Positions 1-7,227 of a DNA stretch of 64,000 bases are shown one piece after another. Position 1 is the stretch's first letter. The number at the start of each line of letters is the position of its first letter. The notes under the pieces are model-generated. The model was not told the origin of the DNA. It saw only the letters and a program-made list of their open reading frames with translations, and made no database searches. Both the position numbers and the translations under genes were made by a program. This stretch comes from Sphingomonas sp. UBA978 (GTDB lineage: Bacteria > Pseudomonadota > Alphaproteobacteria > Sphingomonadales > Sphingomonadaceae). The stretch covers positions 186,001 to 250,000 of the forward strand of contig NZ_DBBS01000005.1 in assembly GCF_002292295.1 (NCBI RefSeq), written 5' to 3'.

Positions 1-940
1 CCGCCTTCAGCCGCTGCACGCTCTGCGCATAGGTGACGGTCGCCGCCGCCGACGCGGTGATGGTCTTGACCAGGCTCTTGTACTCGGGACGGTCGCCGAC
101 AGCCTGCCGAACGGCCAGAGCGAAGTCGTTGATCGGCTGACGGGTGCGGACAGCCTCAGCGGCGAGTTCCCGCAACCGCTTTTTAATAGGATCGGTGGTG
201 TCCTGTTGCTTCGGGACGGTGACGCCGCCGGCCGTGAACACGGGTGTCGTGTCGATGATGCCCGCCGCCTTCTTCACGGACGTGATCGTCGCATTGCGAG
301 AGCTTGCATACGACCGGGTGCCGCTCTCGATGTCGCCCTGGCGGGCCTGTGCCGCAGCGAGGCGCTGCACCGCCGTGGTCTGGCGATTGATCGCGCCGGT
401 GGCCGTGTCCACGAACCGGGCAAGGTCGATCTGCGCCTTGCTCATGGTGTCCGCCGCATCGCCACCTTCTAGCAGGCGCGGGATCAGCACAGTGCCGAGG
501 ATCGAACCGGCAGCGAGAATGGCCGCGCCCCATGGACCGGCGAAGAATGACGCAACCCGTCCGGCGGCGCCGCCGACATCTGCCAGCGCATCTGCGATTT
601 GCGGGGCCTGCTGGGCGAAGATGAGGGCGGGATTCTGTCCGCCCGATGCCTGCGCCCCGACGTCTGCCACCTGCCGTCCGAGGTTCCGCCGGGCGTTGGC
701 TATCCGGCCTGCCGACTTATCGATGTCATCCGCGGCCTTTTTGGCGCCCGTGCCAAGACGGTCGAAGCTGGCCGTGCTGTTGCGGGCGAGCTGATCTAGA
801 TGCCCTTCAAGCTGCTTCGCCGATCGCTGCATGTTGTTCGTCGAGGACGTGAACGTCGCGTCCATGTCCTTCACGTCAGCCTTCGCCTTGGCCAGCTTCG
901 CGATGATCTCGACCGACACGGTTTCGGCGGTGTAAGTCAT
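1..940 (-). CDS. Phage tail tape-measure protein (N-terminal part, runs off the window)
   Basis: This frame is open from an ATG at 940 to the window edge, giving 313 residues with no stop, so only the N-terminus is seen. Tape-measure proteins set siphophage tail length and help DNA delivery. Residues 1-95 are charged and coiled-coil-like. A segment near residues 100-115 reads GQNPALIFAQQAPQI, typical of the prophage tail-length tape-measure family. A hydrophobic stretch follows at about 131-157 (from SFFAGPWGAAIL). It is the last tail gene seen after the HK97-gp10-like gene and the tail-assembly genes, where a tape measure is expected. Full length and C-terminus are unknown. Confidence 0.8.
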   Translation of the reverse strand, partial: MTYTAETVSVEIIAKLAKAKADVKDMDATFTSSTNNMQRSAKQLEGHLDQLARNSTASFDRLGTGAKKAADDIDKSAGRIANARRNLGRQVADVGAQASGGQNPALIFAQQAPQIADALADVGGAAGRVASFFAGPWGAAILAAGSILGTVLIPRLLEGGDAADTMSKAQIDLARFVDTATGAINRQTTAVQRLAAAQARQGDIESGTRSYASSRNATITSVKKAAGIIDTTPVFTAGGVTVPKQQDTTDPIKKRLRELAAEAVRTRQPINDFALAVRQAVGDRPEYKSLVKTITASAAATVTYAQSVQRLKA

Positions 941-971
941 GCCCGGTCCCCCATGGCGTTACGGCGGCGCA

Positions 972-1364
972 TCAGTCTGTCTGCGCCTTCGCGGCGGCGC
1001 GGCCGACGGCTCCAGCAACGAGCTTGCTGATGGCACCGGCTTCCATCATCGCAGCCGGTCCCATGTAAGGGCGGGCAGCCATACGGCTTGTGCCCACCTC
1101 CAGTGACAGGGCAGCTTGGGACTGCGAGACGACAACCGAGCTGGTGGGGCCGGTCTGATCGTGCGTGATGCCGCGGACCAGATCGCCCAGATTGTTGTTG
1201 GGGGCTTCCCCCGGACGGCTGGCGACGTGGCCCTTGCCCGACGCAGACCCTTCGGTAATCAGGCCCTTTGCTCGATCTTCGACCAGCCGTGCGCCTTGTA
1301 GCACCGCCTTGCCGACTTCAGCTTCCATGGCTGCGGCCAAGCGTTTCAACCCACCCCGGCCCAT
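972..1364 (-). CDS. HK97-gp10-like phage protein
   Basis: A 130-residue protein. The frame stays open upstream, but the ATG at 1364 is preferred because it overlaps the stop of the preceding gene as TGATG, implying translational coupling. The N-terminus (MGRGGLKRLAAAMEAEV) is helical, the middle holds SRPGEAPNNNLGDLVRGI, and the C-terminal half has a GTSRMAARPYMGPA stretch. That layout (helix, 'P.rtG.L..si', then 'vGt.rMaarPym.pA') is characteristic of the HK97-gp10 head-tail/tail-completion family. It lies between the tail-assembly genes and the tape measure. The usual family position is before the major tail protein, so its place here is slightly unusual. Confidence 0.7.
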   Translation of the reverse strand: MGRGGLKRLAAAMEAEVGKAVLQGARLVEDRAKGLITEGSASGKGHVASRPGEAPNNNLGDLVRGITHDQTGPTSSVVVSQSQAALSLEVGTSRMAARPYMGPAAMMEAGAISKLVAGAVGRAAAKAQTD

Positions 1365-1933
1365 CAGACTGGCTCGTCCGCCGCGGGCGCCTCGATGCCG
1401 TAGATCAGCGCGCCCAGTGTGGCGAAGGCGTAGTGCCATGCATCCTCAATCGGCTGACCGACCACGTAGGTGTTGAGCAACTCCATGGCACGAGCGGGAG
1501 GAACGGTAACTTCCCGTCCATCGACGACGCCGCGGTTGCCCCCGATCAGCCCAAGCCGAATCGTCTCGATGCAGTCGCGTTGCGTGATCTCGCTTGCGAG
1601 GATCTCCGCCTCGGTGATGTTGGACCAGTCGATCTCGCCGGTTGGCAAGAACGCGCGACCCTTCGCAACACGGGCGAAGACGGCTGCTACACCCAGCGGC
1701 ACGAGTTCGCCGTCCCGGCCGGTGTACCCTGAGGCCCGCTCCAGTTCGTCGATCTGCCGGCGACCGAGATGGAACCGGTACACGCCGTCTCCGAATGGCA
1801 CCTCGACCCACGTCACCCGGCGGGGGCGGGCCTGGATGTCAGCGCAGAGCTGCGCCAGGCGTTCAACCGCTGGCATTGAAACGATCTCCGCAATCACCTC
1901 GTCGGCCTGAACGGTCATGGTGTCGGTCGTCAT
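1364..1933 (-). CDS. GTA-gp10-like tail assembly protein (copy 2)
   Basis: A 189-residue protein. After a 35-residue leader it shows the core VYRFHLGRRQIDELERASG, then IRLGLIGGNRGVVDGREV, AMELLNTYV and DAWHYAF. This resembles the alphaproteobacterial GTA-gp10 / phage tail assembly chaperone family (Phage_TAC_11 type), whose members are usually shorter (100-130 aa). It is followed by a coupled HK97-gp10-like gene and preceded, with a 4-base ATGA overlap, by a clear paralogue (1930-2457). The likely role is chaperoning the tape measure or tail tube during tail assembly. Family assignment is by motif reading only. Confidence 0.65.
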   Translation of the reverse strand: MTTDTMTVQADEVIAEIVSMPAVERLAQLCADIQARPRRVTWVEVPFGDGVYRFHLGRRQIDELERASGYTGRDGELVPLGVAAVFARVAKGRAFLPTGEIDWSNITEAEILASEITQRDCIETIRLGLIGGNRGVVDGREVTVPPARAMELLNTYVVGQPIEDAWHYAFATLGALIYGIEAPAADEPV

Positions 1934-2457
1934 GCTCGATACTCCAAGGTCCAGGCGGGGATCAGCGGTGCGGCATCAGGAATGCTGAAGGTGGCGATCT
2001 CTTCGGGTGTCGCTGGCCGCCCCTGCTGGATCGCCTCGGTCACGGTGCGGACGATCCTCCACAGCTCCGTCAGCGGGCGTGATGCGACGTAATCGGCAAC
2101 TTCCATCGCCGTCGTGGGTGAGACGACGAACCGGTTTCCGAATCGTACCCCCATGCCGCCGCCGACGAGAGCCAGCCGCAACATCGCCAGACCATGGGCA
2201 GTCGGCGCCTTTGCTCGGTCTTTCGGCTCTTTGCTCGCAGGCGTACCGGCCCACAGGGTGCCGACCGGCGTAAGGCGCTCCAACTCCACGCACTGATTGG
2301 AGGCCAGATGTAGCCGGTACACGGCGTCGTCGATCGGGATCCAGACGTCGCAGCGATAGAGCCGCATTCGCTGCTCCCATGCGGTGAGAGGCCGACCATC
2401 CTCTTTCCAGACGGCGGCGTTTCCCTCTCCCGAGACGGTGCGCATGCCGAACGTCAT
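1930..2457 (-). CDS. GTA-gp10-like tail assembly protein (copy 1)
   Basis: A 175-residue protein sharing the order of landmarks with the next gene: VYRLHLASNQCVELERL, LRLALVGGGMGVRFGNRF, TTAMEVADYVASRPL and ELWRIV. The insertion between the first two blocks differs (charged, Lys/Ala-rich here). The two genes overlap by ATGA and look like a diverged tandem duplication. Many siphophages make two related tail-assembly proteins by frameshifting; two separate genes could serve the same need, but that is inference. It also overlaps its upstream neighbour by 4 bases. Confidence 0.6.
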   Translation of the reverse strand: MTFGMRTVSGEGNAAVWKEDGRPLTAWEQRMRLYRCDVWIPIDDAVYRLHLASNQCVELERLTPVGTLWAGTPASKEPKDRAKAPTAHGLAMLRLALVGGGMGVRFGNRFVVSPTTAMEVADYVASRPLTELWRIVRTVTEAIQQGRPATPEEIATFSIPDAAPLIPAWTLEYRA

Positions 2458-2792
2458 GCTGTGCGCTGCCCGATCGTGGTGCCGACATCGGCGATCAATC
2501 GACCGATCGCGCGGGCGGAGCTGACCGCCATCACCGAGGGTGTGGCGTCAACGATCGTCGTGAACCGATGTTCGAGGCCTTGAAGCTGGCGGAACGCCTT
2601 CCGGTCGGCCTTCACCGCGGCACGGCCTTCCTCGTCCAGCCATCGCGCGACCACTTTCCAGCTAGTCGAATAGTGATCGACGCAATCCCACCCGAGCCGG
2701 ATGAACTGCTCCCGGAAGTCGGCCGGACGCTCCCGCAATGGGGCGCCGGCTCGCACATCCTGCGTGTTTTCGTTGGTTCTCGCGGGCTTCAT
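2454..2792 (-). CDS. Small phage protein with HTH-like motif
   Basis: A 112-residue protein if the ATG at 2792 is used. An upstream ATG at 2837 is possible but would overlap the divergent gene starting at 2808. Residues 20-70 contain RPADFREQFIRLGWDCVD followed by HYSTSWKVVARWLDEEGRAA, which looks like a helix-turn-helix of the kind that begins transposase or regulator domains. The same block recurs in the protein at 3478-3780, so the two are paralogues. It overlaps the tail-assembly gene by ATGA. Function unknown; a DNA-binding role is only suggested. Confidence 0.55.
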   Translation of the reverse strand: MKPARTNENTQDVRAGAPLRERPADFREQFIRLGWDCVDHYSTSWKVVARWLDEEGRAAVKADRKAFRQLQGLEHRFTTIVDATPSVMAVSSARAIGRLIADVGTTIGQRTA

Positions 2793-2807
2793 GCCCCGAT
2801 TTAAGCG

Positions 2808-3251
2808 GTGACGAGGTGTATCGTTTACCGCCGTCATGATGCGGCAACCGCCCAGCAGAATGATCGTTGGACAGCGTCGAGGAGAAGACCGATCGCCCAT
2901 GCCAGCAACGTCGTTCAATGCGATGGACCGAACAGCCCCCACGCCTTCGACATCATCCCGCTACAGCCGCGGAACGGCACCCTGGATGCGAAATGCCCGA
3001 TCTGTCACGGCTACGGTCAGTGGAACACCGAGATCGATCTCGTCAGCTTCCGGTGCAAGCGGGCTATCTGCGACTATTGCCACGGGGCGGGCTGGGTTGA
3101 GACTGGCAACGATCCGGTGGGGCATGCTGACATCGTCATGTCGCCGGATGGCTATCCGCAATGGGTGGTCGCGTTCGATCCGCATCAGGATCCGGATCAC
3201 CCTGTCGCAGATCCGGCTGCGCCATTGTCCCCGGAGCAGATCAAGCGCTAG
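2808..3251 (+). CDS. Small protein with two CxxC zinc-knuckle motifs
   Basis: A 147-residue protein on the strand opposite to most of the prophage. Its core has two DnaJ-like zinc-binding motifs, CPICHGYGQW and CDYCHGAGW, separated by about 18 residues, so one zinc site with four cysteines is likely. The acidic, proline-rich tail has DPHQDPDHPVADP. The ATG at 2808 is the only standard start in frame, although the first 35 residues look non-conserved. It ends 4 bases into the convergent gene 3248-3481. Similar small CxxCxGxG proteins occur in phage regions; function unknown. Confidence 0.6.
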   Translation: MTRCIVYRRHDAATAQQNDRWTASRRRPIAHASNVVQCDGPNSPHAFDIIPLQPRNGTLDAKCPICHGYGQWNTEIDLVSFRCKRAICDYCHGAGWVETGNDPVGHADIVMSPDGYPQWVVAFDPHQDPDHPVADPAAPLSPEQIKR

Positions 3252-3481
3252 ATCCTACCGCCGGCTTGCCGCCCAATTTCCAGAGCGATCAACACAGGCC
3301 AATTCAACGCGTCAGCCAGCGCCATCTTCACCGCGGCGGCGATCTCGTCACCATGACCGGGATCGGAAACGAAGGTGGCAGGGCTGTCGGTGTACGAGAC
3401 CGGGCCCCCAGCGGCGTCATAGTGCACCTCGTGGAGGGCCAGATGGTCACCGTGGTCGATGATGCGGTAGTTCCATGTCAT
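3248..3481 (-). CDS. Conserved hypothetical phage protein, 77 aa
   Basis: A compact 77-residue protein beginning MTWNYRIIDHGDHLALHEV, with a later LADALNWPVL. The opening (M.WNYRii.h....l.EVhYD..G.p..yt..p) matches a small alphaproteobacterial and phage protein family of unknown role that I recognise only by its pattern. It overlaps the upstream gene 3478-3780 by ATGA, so the two are probably co-translated. No membrane segment or metal-binding motif is visible. Confidence 0.55.
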   Translation of the reverse strand: MTWNYRIIDHGDHLALHEVHYDAAGGPVSYTDSPATFVSDPGHGDEIAAAVKMALADALNWPVLIALEIGRQAGGRI

Positions 3482-3780
3482 TGGGCTGCTCCGGTTGATG
3501 GGGTGGTCCGCTCAACATGTGCCGTAGCGACAGGCGCGGCACAGGTTCGGGCATCCCGGCGCTTGCGGTGTCCGGCCGCAACGGCGGCGGCACGGGCTGC
3601 GCGGAGCTGTTCGCGACCCTCTTCCATGATCCAGCGGCGGATGCAGCGCCAATTGCAGCGATAATGTTCGTCCAGCCCGTCCCAGCCCATTTCGATGTAG
3701 CGATCTCGAAAATCGTCGGGTTTGGGGCGGTAGGGGCGGACGAGACCGGTATCGTTGCGGCGGGGCGGACGGGCGGCCAT
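3478..3780 (-). CDS. Small HTH-like protein, paralogue of 2454-2792
   Basis: A 100-residue basic protein. Residues 18-62 (RPKPDDFRDRYIEMGWDGLD, then EHYRCNWRCIRRWIMEEGR) repeat the HTH-like block of the gene at 2454-2792 almost position for position. The C-terminal 40 residues are Ala/Arg-rich and unrelated. It is coupled by ATGA to the next gene on the minus strand and starts back-to-back with the plus-strand gene at 3848. Probably DNA-binding, but this is inferred from the predicted fold only. Confidence 0.55.
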   Translation of the reverse strand: MAARPPRRNDTGLVRPYRPKPDDFRDRYIEMGWDGLDEHYRCNWRCIRRWIMEEGREQLRAARAAAVAAGHRKRRDARTCAAPVATAHVERTTPSTGAAQ

Positions 3781-3847
3781 GGTCCATCGGGCTACCTACC
3801 GCAGTCAGTCTGTATTACCGCCGCCACGGCTGCTGGAGGACCGATCG

Positions 3848-4435
3848 ATGATCTGGCGCGACTTGTTCAACCTGTTCACCGGGCGCGAGGCACCGGACGC
3901 GCCGCCGCCCTGGGCGGCATACGAGCCGGTGACCGTCGTGCCGGACGAGGAGGTGCGGGCAGCGTTGGTGCAGACAGGCCTATGTCATGGTCGAGACGGG
4001 GACGTGGCATTCGTGAAGGCGGCGATCGGCGGCACTGCGTTCGCCAAAGGCATCGACCTGCGACGTCATGGGACACAGCTCGACAAGCCGACGCTCAAGG
4101 CCATGAAGGTCCGGCCCACCGCTATGCTGACCGCGGAATACCTGGCGATCCTGACGCCGGCTGGGCTTGCAGACCCGATCGAGGCGGCGCAGTTCCTGAC
4201 ATCCGCTTACCAATCGCTGATTGCTGGCACCAATGCGCTGGGGCGTGCCGAGCATGCCGGTGTGCAGTTCGTCGAGGTGATCCCGAACAACACGGCGGCT
4301 GGTCCATGTGCGGCTTGCCTGAAGATGGCGCAGAAGCCGGTGCCGGTTGCCGAGGCGCCGACAGGTCCATTGCCCGAATGCCCGCACCCGACGCAGTGCG
4401 TGATCAGGACCAAGTCGGTCTTCTCGCTCAGCTAA
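3848..4435 (+). CDS. Hypothetical protein with C-terminal cysteine motif
   Basis: A 195-residue protein; the ATG at 3848 is chosen because GGAGGA lies 7 bases upstream, whereas the longer frame start at 3755 has no such site. The body is helical (LAILTPAGLADPIEAAQFL). The C-terminus has GPCAACLKMA and, 20 residues later, LPECPHPTQC, giving a C-x2-C ... C-x5-C set. The tail loosely recalls the end of phage head-morphogenesis (Mu-F-like) proteins but is too short to assign. It lies on the plus strand within the minus-strand prophage, so it may be a cargo gene. Confidence 0.55.
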   Translation: MIWRDLFNLFTGREAPDAPPPWAAYEPVTVVPDEEVRAALVQTGLCHGRDGDVAFVKAAIGGTAFAKGIDLRRHGTQLDKPTLKAMKVRPTAMLTAEYLAILTPAGLADPIEAAQFLTSAYQSLIAGTNALGRAEHAGVQFVEVIPNNTAAGPCAACLKMAQKPVPVAEAPTGPLPECPHPTQCVIRTKSVFSLS

Positions 4436-4526
4436 GCCTGCGGATATAGAAAGTCCGAAAATGGTGGATAGCGGACGGGCGGGTTTGCGGCTGGATCATA
4501 ATCAAAGCTGCCGCTAACTCTACCCG

Positions 4527-4829
4527 ATGGACTTTTCCGGCCTCATCGTGCTTCCGCTCGCTGCGCTAATCACTGCCTGCTGGATCGTTGGCACGGCAGT
4601 CCTTTCAAAGAATGGTCCGGGCTTTCGAGCGCCGTTTCTCCTATCCTACGGCTTTGGCGCGATCTTCATGGAGCCATGGAAGATCGCGGCATGGCAAGAA
4701 CTTGGCATGTTCGCGATTATGCTCGTAATGCTCGCGCTTTGGGTTGCGGCCGGATGCGTCGTTGGCGGCATTCCTGCTGCGCTGATCGTCTCGCTCGCGA
4801 CGAAGTTGCGGCAACGCTTCCGGCATTAA
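4527..4829 (+). CDS. Small membrane protein, 100 aa
   Basis: A 100-residue protein with two or three hydrophobic segments: residues 5-27 (from LIVLPLAAL), a weaker one around 37-48, and a strong one near 60-90 (from MFAIMLVMLALWVAAG). It ends in a basic tail, KLRQRFRH. It reads in the same direction as the gene ending at 4435 with a gap of about 90 bases. In a prophage a short membrane protein might be a holin or exclusion protein, but no endolysin lies beside it, so no function is assigned. Confidence 0.5.
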   Translation: MDFSGLIVLPLAALITACWIVGTAVLSKNGPGFRAPFLLSYGFGAIFMEPWKIAAWQELGMFAIMLVMLALWVAAGCVVGGIPAALIVSLATKLRQRFRH

Positions 4830-4867
4830 GGAACGGCAGCTTCCTGGCACACTCATAACGGCATGTT

Positions 4868-4967
4868 ACGTCCGACTTTAGGCGGAAGCGGAACGTCCGC
4901 TCTTGGGAGGAAAGCGGACATTCGCGAGATCGCGTGATCGGGGTCCGCTACAATCAGAAGCGGACCC
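4868..4967. repeat. Cluster of GTCCGC/GCGGAC palindromes
   Basis: The gap between the membrane-protein gene and the VOC gene contains repeated short palindromes. One pairs GTCCGC at 4895-4900 with GCGGAC at 4914-4919. A stronger one pairs GGGTCCGC (4941-4948) with GCGGACCC (4960-4967) around an 11-base loop. The stronger hairpin sits 13 bases beyond the VOC stop and between converging genes, so it may act as a terminator for both. Similar TCCGC...GCGGA motifs are common between genes in sphingomonads. Confidence 0.5.
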
Positions 4968-4979
4968 GTGTCGGACAGA

Positions 4980-5378
4980 TCAGGCAGGAAAATGAATTCC
5001 GCACAATTTGTTGCCGTCGGGGTCACGGAAATAGGCCAGCTCGATGGTGCCCATTGAAGCAGTTTCGCGCGGTCCGGGCGGAGCTTCGATCGATGCCCCG
5101 CCAGCGGCAACGGCGGCATCGTGAAGCTGCTTCACCTGTTCGGGCGAGTCGCATGAAAATGCGACGGTGCTGCCGTTGGCGACGCTTGCCGGTTCGTCGT
5201 TGATGGGCTGGCTGACGATGAAGTTCGTTCCTTTGCCGTTATTGTATATCAGACGTGTATGGCCGCTGTCGGCGATGTTCCGCGTCCCTTCCCCTGCACC
5301 CAAGGTGCCGAGCACCGTGTCGTAGAAGCGCTTGGACCGTTCAATGTCATTCGATCCGACCATGGTGTGAAAAAGCAC
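4980..5378 (-). CDS. VOC/glyoxalase-fold protein inside the prophage
   Basis: A 132-residue protein if it starts at the GTG at 5378, which has AGGAG 7 bases upstream; the longer frame to 5429 lacks a better site. It shows a glyoxalase/bleomycin-resistance (VOC) layout: HTMVGSNDIERSKRFYD at the front, IYNNGKGTNFIVSQP in the middle, and IELAYFRDPDGNKLCGI at the end. This family covers lyases, dioxygenases and drug-binding proteins. It has no phage function and is probably lysogenic-conversion cargo. The substrate cannot be told from the sequence. Confidence 0.75.
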   Translation of the reverse strand: MLFHTMVGSNDIERSKRFYDTVLGTLGAGEGTRNIADSGHTRLIYNNGKGTNFIVSQPINDEPASVANGSTVAFSCDSPEQVKQLHDAAVAAGGASIEAPPGPRETASMGTIELAYFRDPDGNKLCGIHFPA

Positions 5379-5601
5379 AGGCACTCTCCTGAAGACTGAT
5401 CGACTTCCGATCGCTATTATCAGTCTCACCTAGCCGGCGGGTGATCCGCAGTCACCCCGGCCCGTGGAGTGTCCGCTATTGGGCGTTAGCGGGCGTTGGC
5501 TGCTCTTCAGCGCGCAATCCGTGCTAGTTGGCCGGCGTTATGGCCGGCTCGGCTATGTCGAGGAGGGTGCCGCTAAATACCAGTCCTGCGGATCTTCTCG
5601 G

Positions 5602-6024
5602 TTACTGGGTAGTGCAACGCCAGGAAGCAAAGTCAGGATGATCGAAATACAGGCTGAGGAATGAGGGCGTAGCCTCGGCGGCGAGAGGGTGTCGCAACAA
5701 TGCCGTGCTTCGTTCGAACCAGTCCCGCGGCACGGCCACGCTGTCCGAACCGTTCAGGGCTATACAGCGGGCGTGATCGAGCCGGCGAGCGAAGCCGTAG
5801 CGGATGTTCGTCGCCCGATCGTTTGCAGCGTGCGCTCGGTCGATGCCGCGGAGGAGGGCCTGCATGGGGTCTTCACCCGTCTTCATGTCGCCTAGCATGA
5901 TCGCCACCACGAGCGCCTGGAGAGCGATGAACCCGGCGCGGCGCTCGTCCGTCATCGGTACCGAAGGACGGACGCAGGGAGTGGCGCGTTCTAGGGTGCT
6001 CAGCCGCCGGACGAGATCACGCAT
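5602..6024 (-). CDS. RLxxLE-family small phage protein, member 4
   Basis: A 140-residue protein from the ATG at 6024 (MRDLVRRLSTLERATP). The opening RRLSTLE matches the N-termini of the next three genes upstream, while the rest is unrelated to them: residues 28-60 are hydrophobic (from FIALQALVVAIMLG) and the tail is aromatic (FLSLYFDHPDFASW). It overlaps the upstream gene by 8 bases. The longer frame reaching 6123 lies inside that neighbour. Function unknown; the shared N-terminus suggests a common docking or oligomerisation segment. Confidence 0.55.
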   Translation of the reverse strand: MRDLVRRLSTLERATPCVRPSVPMTDERRAGFIALQALVVAIMLGDMKTGEDPMQALLRGIDRAHAANDRATNIRYGFARRLDHARCIALNGSDSVAVPRDWFERSTALLRHPLAAEATPSFLSLYFDHPDFASWRCTTQ

Positions 6025-6277
6025 TGTACGGCTCCCCAAAATAGAGATGGCGGTTCCACGACCCGGGGGCGTCTTGCTCGGGATGAATGCCAGTCCGCTG
6101 ATACTCGACGCGCTGTGGGCCATCCGGGGTTGCCACGACGAACTGGTAGCAGCCGATCATGTCGCCTTCCTGTTCCTCGGGCATGATCTCCCAGGGCAGC
6201 AACAGCATGACGCGTCCGTGGATGGCGCCATGCCGCGCCTCCAACGAGGCAAGGCGCCTTTCGATGGTCGCGTTCAT
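6017..6277 (-). CDS. RLxxLE-family small phage protein, member 3
   Basis: An 86-residue protein starting MNATIERRLASLEARHG at 6277. The ERRLASLE opening is shared with its neighbours. The body has LLLPWEIMPEEQEGD and ends in NRHLYFGEPYNA. The start overlaps the upstream gene by ATGA and the end overlaps the downstream gene by 8 bases. No known domain recognised. Confidence 0.5.
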   Translation of the reverse strand: MNATIERRLASLEARHGAIHGRVMLLLPWEIMPEEQEGDMIGCYQFVVATPDGPQRVEYQRTGIHPEQDAPGSWNRHLYFGEPYNA

Positions 6278-6513
6278 AGATGAGCGTCCGCAGGGGACAT
6301 GCCGGCATAGATACGCTGGAGCCATGGCGCTGCCGCTTCGACCATTCCGATCCAGGCTGCCAAGGCCACGGCAACCGGTCGCCCACACGGCGTCCCGTCG
6401 CTGATGAGTTCGGCCTGATAGCGCGCAGCGGCGGCTTCGATCTCAGCCGCTGGCATGCGGGGATCGGCATGTTCGTTCCGTTCAAGGCGGGCGAGACGTT
6501 CAGTGATGCGCAT
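6274..6513 (-). CDS. RLxxLE-family small phage protein, member 2
   Basis: A 79-residue protein from the ATG at 6513 (MRITERLARLERNEHA); a second ATG at 6525 is also in frame. After the shared ERLARLE segment comes a helical, Ala-rich body with PVAVALAAWIGMVEAA. It overlaps the upstream gene by 14 bases and the downstream gene by ATGA. Function unknown. Confidence 0.5.
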   Translation of the reverse strand: MRITERLARLERNEHADPRMPAAEIEAAAARYQAELISDGTPCGRPVAVALAAWIGMVEAAAPWLQRIYAGMSPADAHL

Positions 6514-6796
6514 GACGATCCTCATCGTAAGCGGAGACGAGGGGCCGACCATGCAGCGCCATGATCGATGCAATCGGCGTTCGATCGCGCGCGAACCGCA
6601 TCTCCCAAGCGCAATGCTCGGCCGGACTCATTTTCGCGATCCGCTCTTCCAATGAAATTGCCGCGGCTGATGCCGGGAAGCGGCTGGCGAGGCGAGCGAC
6701 CATGCTGGTGACCGACGCGGCGTCCGCTGCTGTGCTCGTGTTGCCTCCGCTGGTGACGGCATCCTCAAGGAGGGCAAGGCGTTGGATGATCCTCAT
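6500..6796 (-). CDS. RLxxLE-family small phage protein, member 1
   Basis: A 98-residue protein beginning MRIIQRLALLEDAV, with a later ISLEERIAKMSPAEHCAW block and an acidic, His-containing end. The QRLALLE start is shared with the three genes downstream and resembles the C-terminal GRLEALEAK of the DUF5681 protein immediately upstream. It is coupled to that gene by ATGA. Function unknown. Confidence 0.5.
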   Translation of the reverse strand: MRIIQRLALLEDAVTSGGNTSTAADAASVTSMVARLASRFPASAAAISLEERIAKMSPAEHCAWEMRFARDRTPIASIMALHGRPLVSAYDEDRHAHH

Positions 6797-7227
6797 TTCG
6801 CTCCCTTCGCTTCTAGGGCTTCCAACCGGCCCACGATCTCGGCTGTCTCGATTGCCCGACGGTGCTGCTCCATCAGGGCGGCGAATGCCTGCCCCTCATT
6901 CGGCGTCAGGTCACCGCCTGCCACCGCCTCCAGTACCGAGGCGAGAACAGCGGGGTGATCCTTCGCGCCGCCAATCGGGGGTAGGTCGAAGGTGAGGAGG
7001 CGGTCCTTACGTGGCGGCACCAGCCGTTCGAGGCAGAGCCTAAGCGCAGTCGCATCGCCGTCGAGCGCCTTGTCGATCGCGACGCGGGTCAGCTTTTCAG
7101 CCTCCCCATCAAGCAGCGCCTCAGCGGCAAGTGTCGCCCGGCTGCGCGCGCCCTTCGGCTTACCGGGATTGCCGGGTCCGAATGGACGACCCCGCGTTTT
7201 TGCGCGGTCATTTCGCGGCTCGGTCAT
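6793..7227 (-). CDS. DUF5681-type protein
   Basis: A 144-residue protein starting MTEPRNDRAKTRGRPFGPGN, continuing PGKPKGARSR. The basic 'GrPf.pGnpGrPkGarnr' signature defines the DUF5681 family, often found near phage DNA-packaging or early genes and probably nucleic-acid-binding through this arm. The C-terminus is helical and ends IVGRLEALEAKGAK, echoing the RLxxLE start of the following proteins. No terminase large-subunit gene follows, which is notable because small terminase-like proteins usually sit beside one. Confidence 0.7.
   Translation of the reverse strand: MTEPRNDRAKTRGRPFGPGNPGKPKGARSRATLAAEALLDGEAEKLTRVAIDKALDGDATALRLCLERLVPPRKDRLLTFDLPPIGGAKDHPAVLASVLEAVAGGDLTPNEGQAFAALMEQHRRAIETAEIVGRLEALEAKGAK

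Noticed and set aside
1..2457. Possible gene transfer agent instead of a prophage
   Set aside because: GTA-gp10-like tail genes raise the idea, but an integrase, excisionase, primase and helicase on the same strand fit a prophage, and the conserved GTA order (terminase, portal, capsid) is absent.
5464..5664. A 66-residue plus-strand frame near the VOC gene
   Set aside because: No ribosome site or family pattern, and it overlaps the 3' end of the minus-strand gene at 5602; more likely a regulatory or spacer segment.
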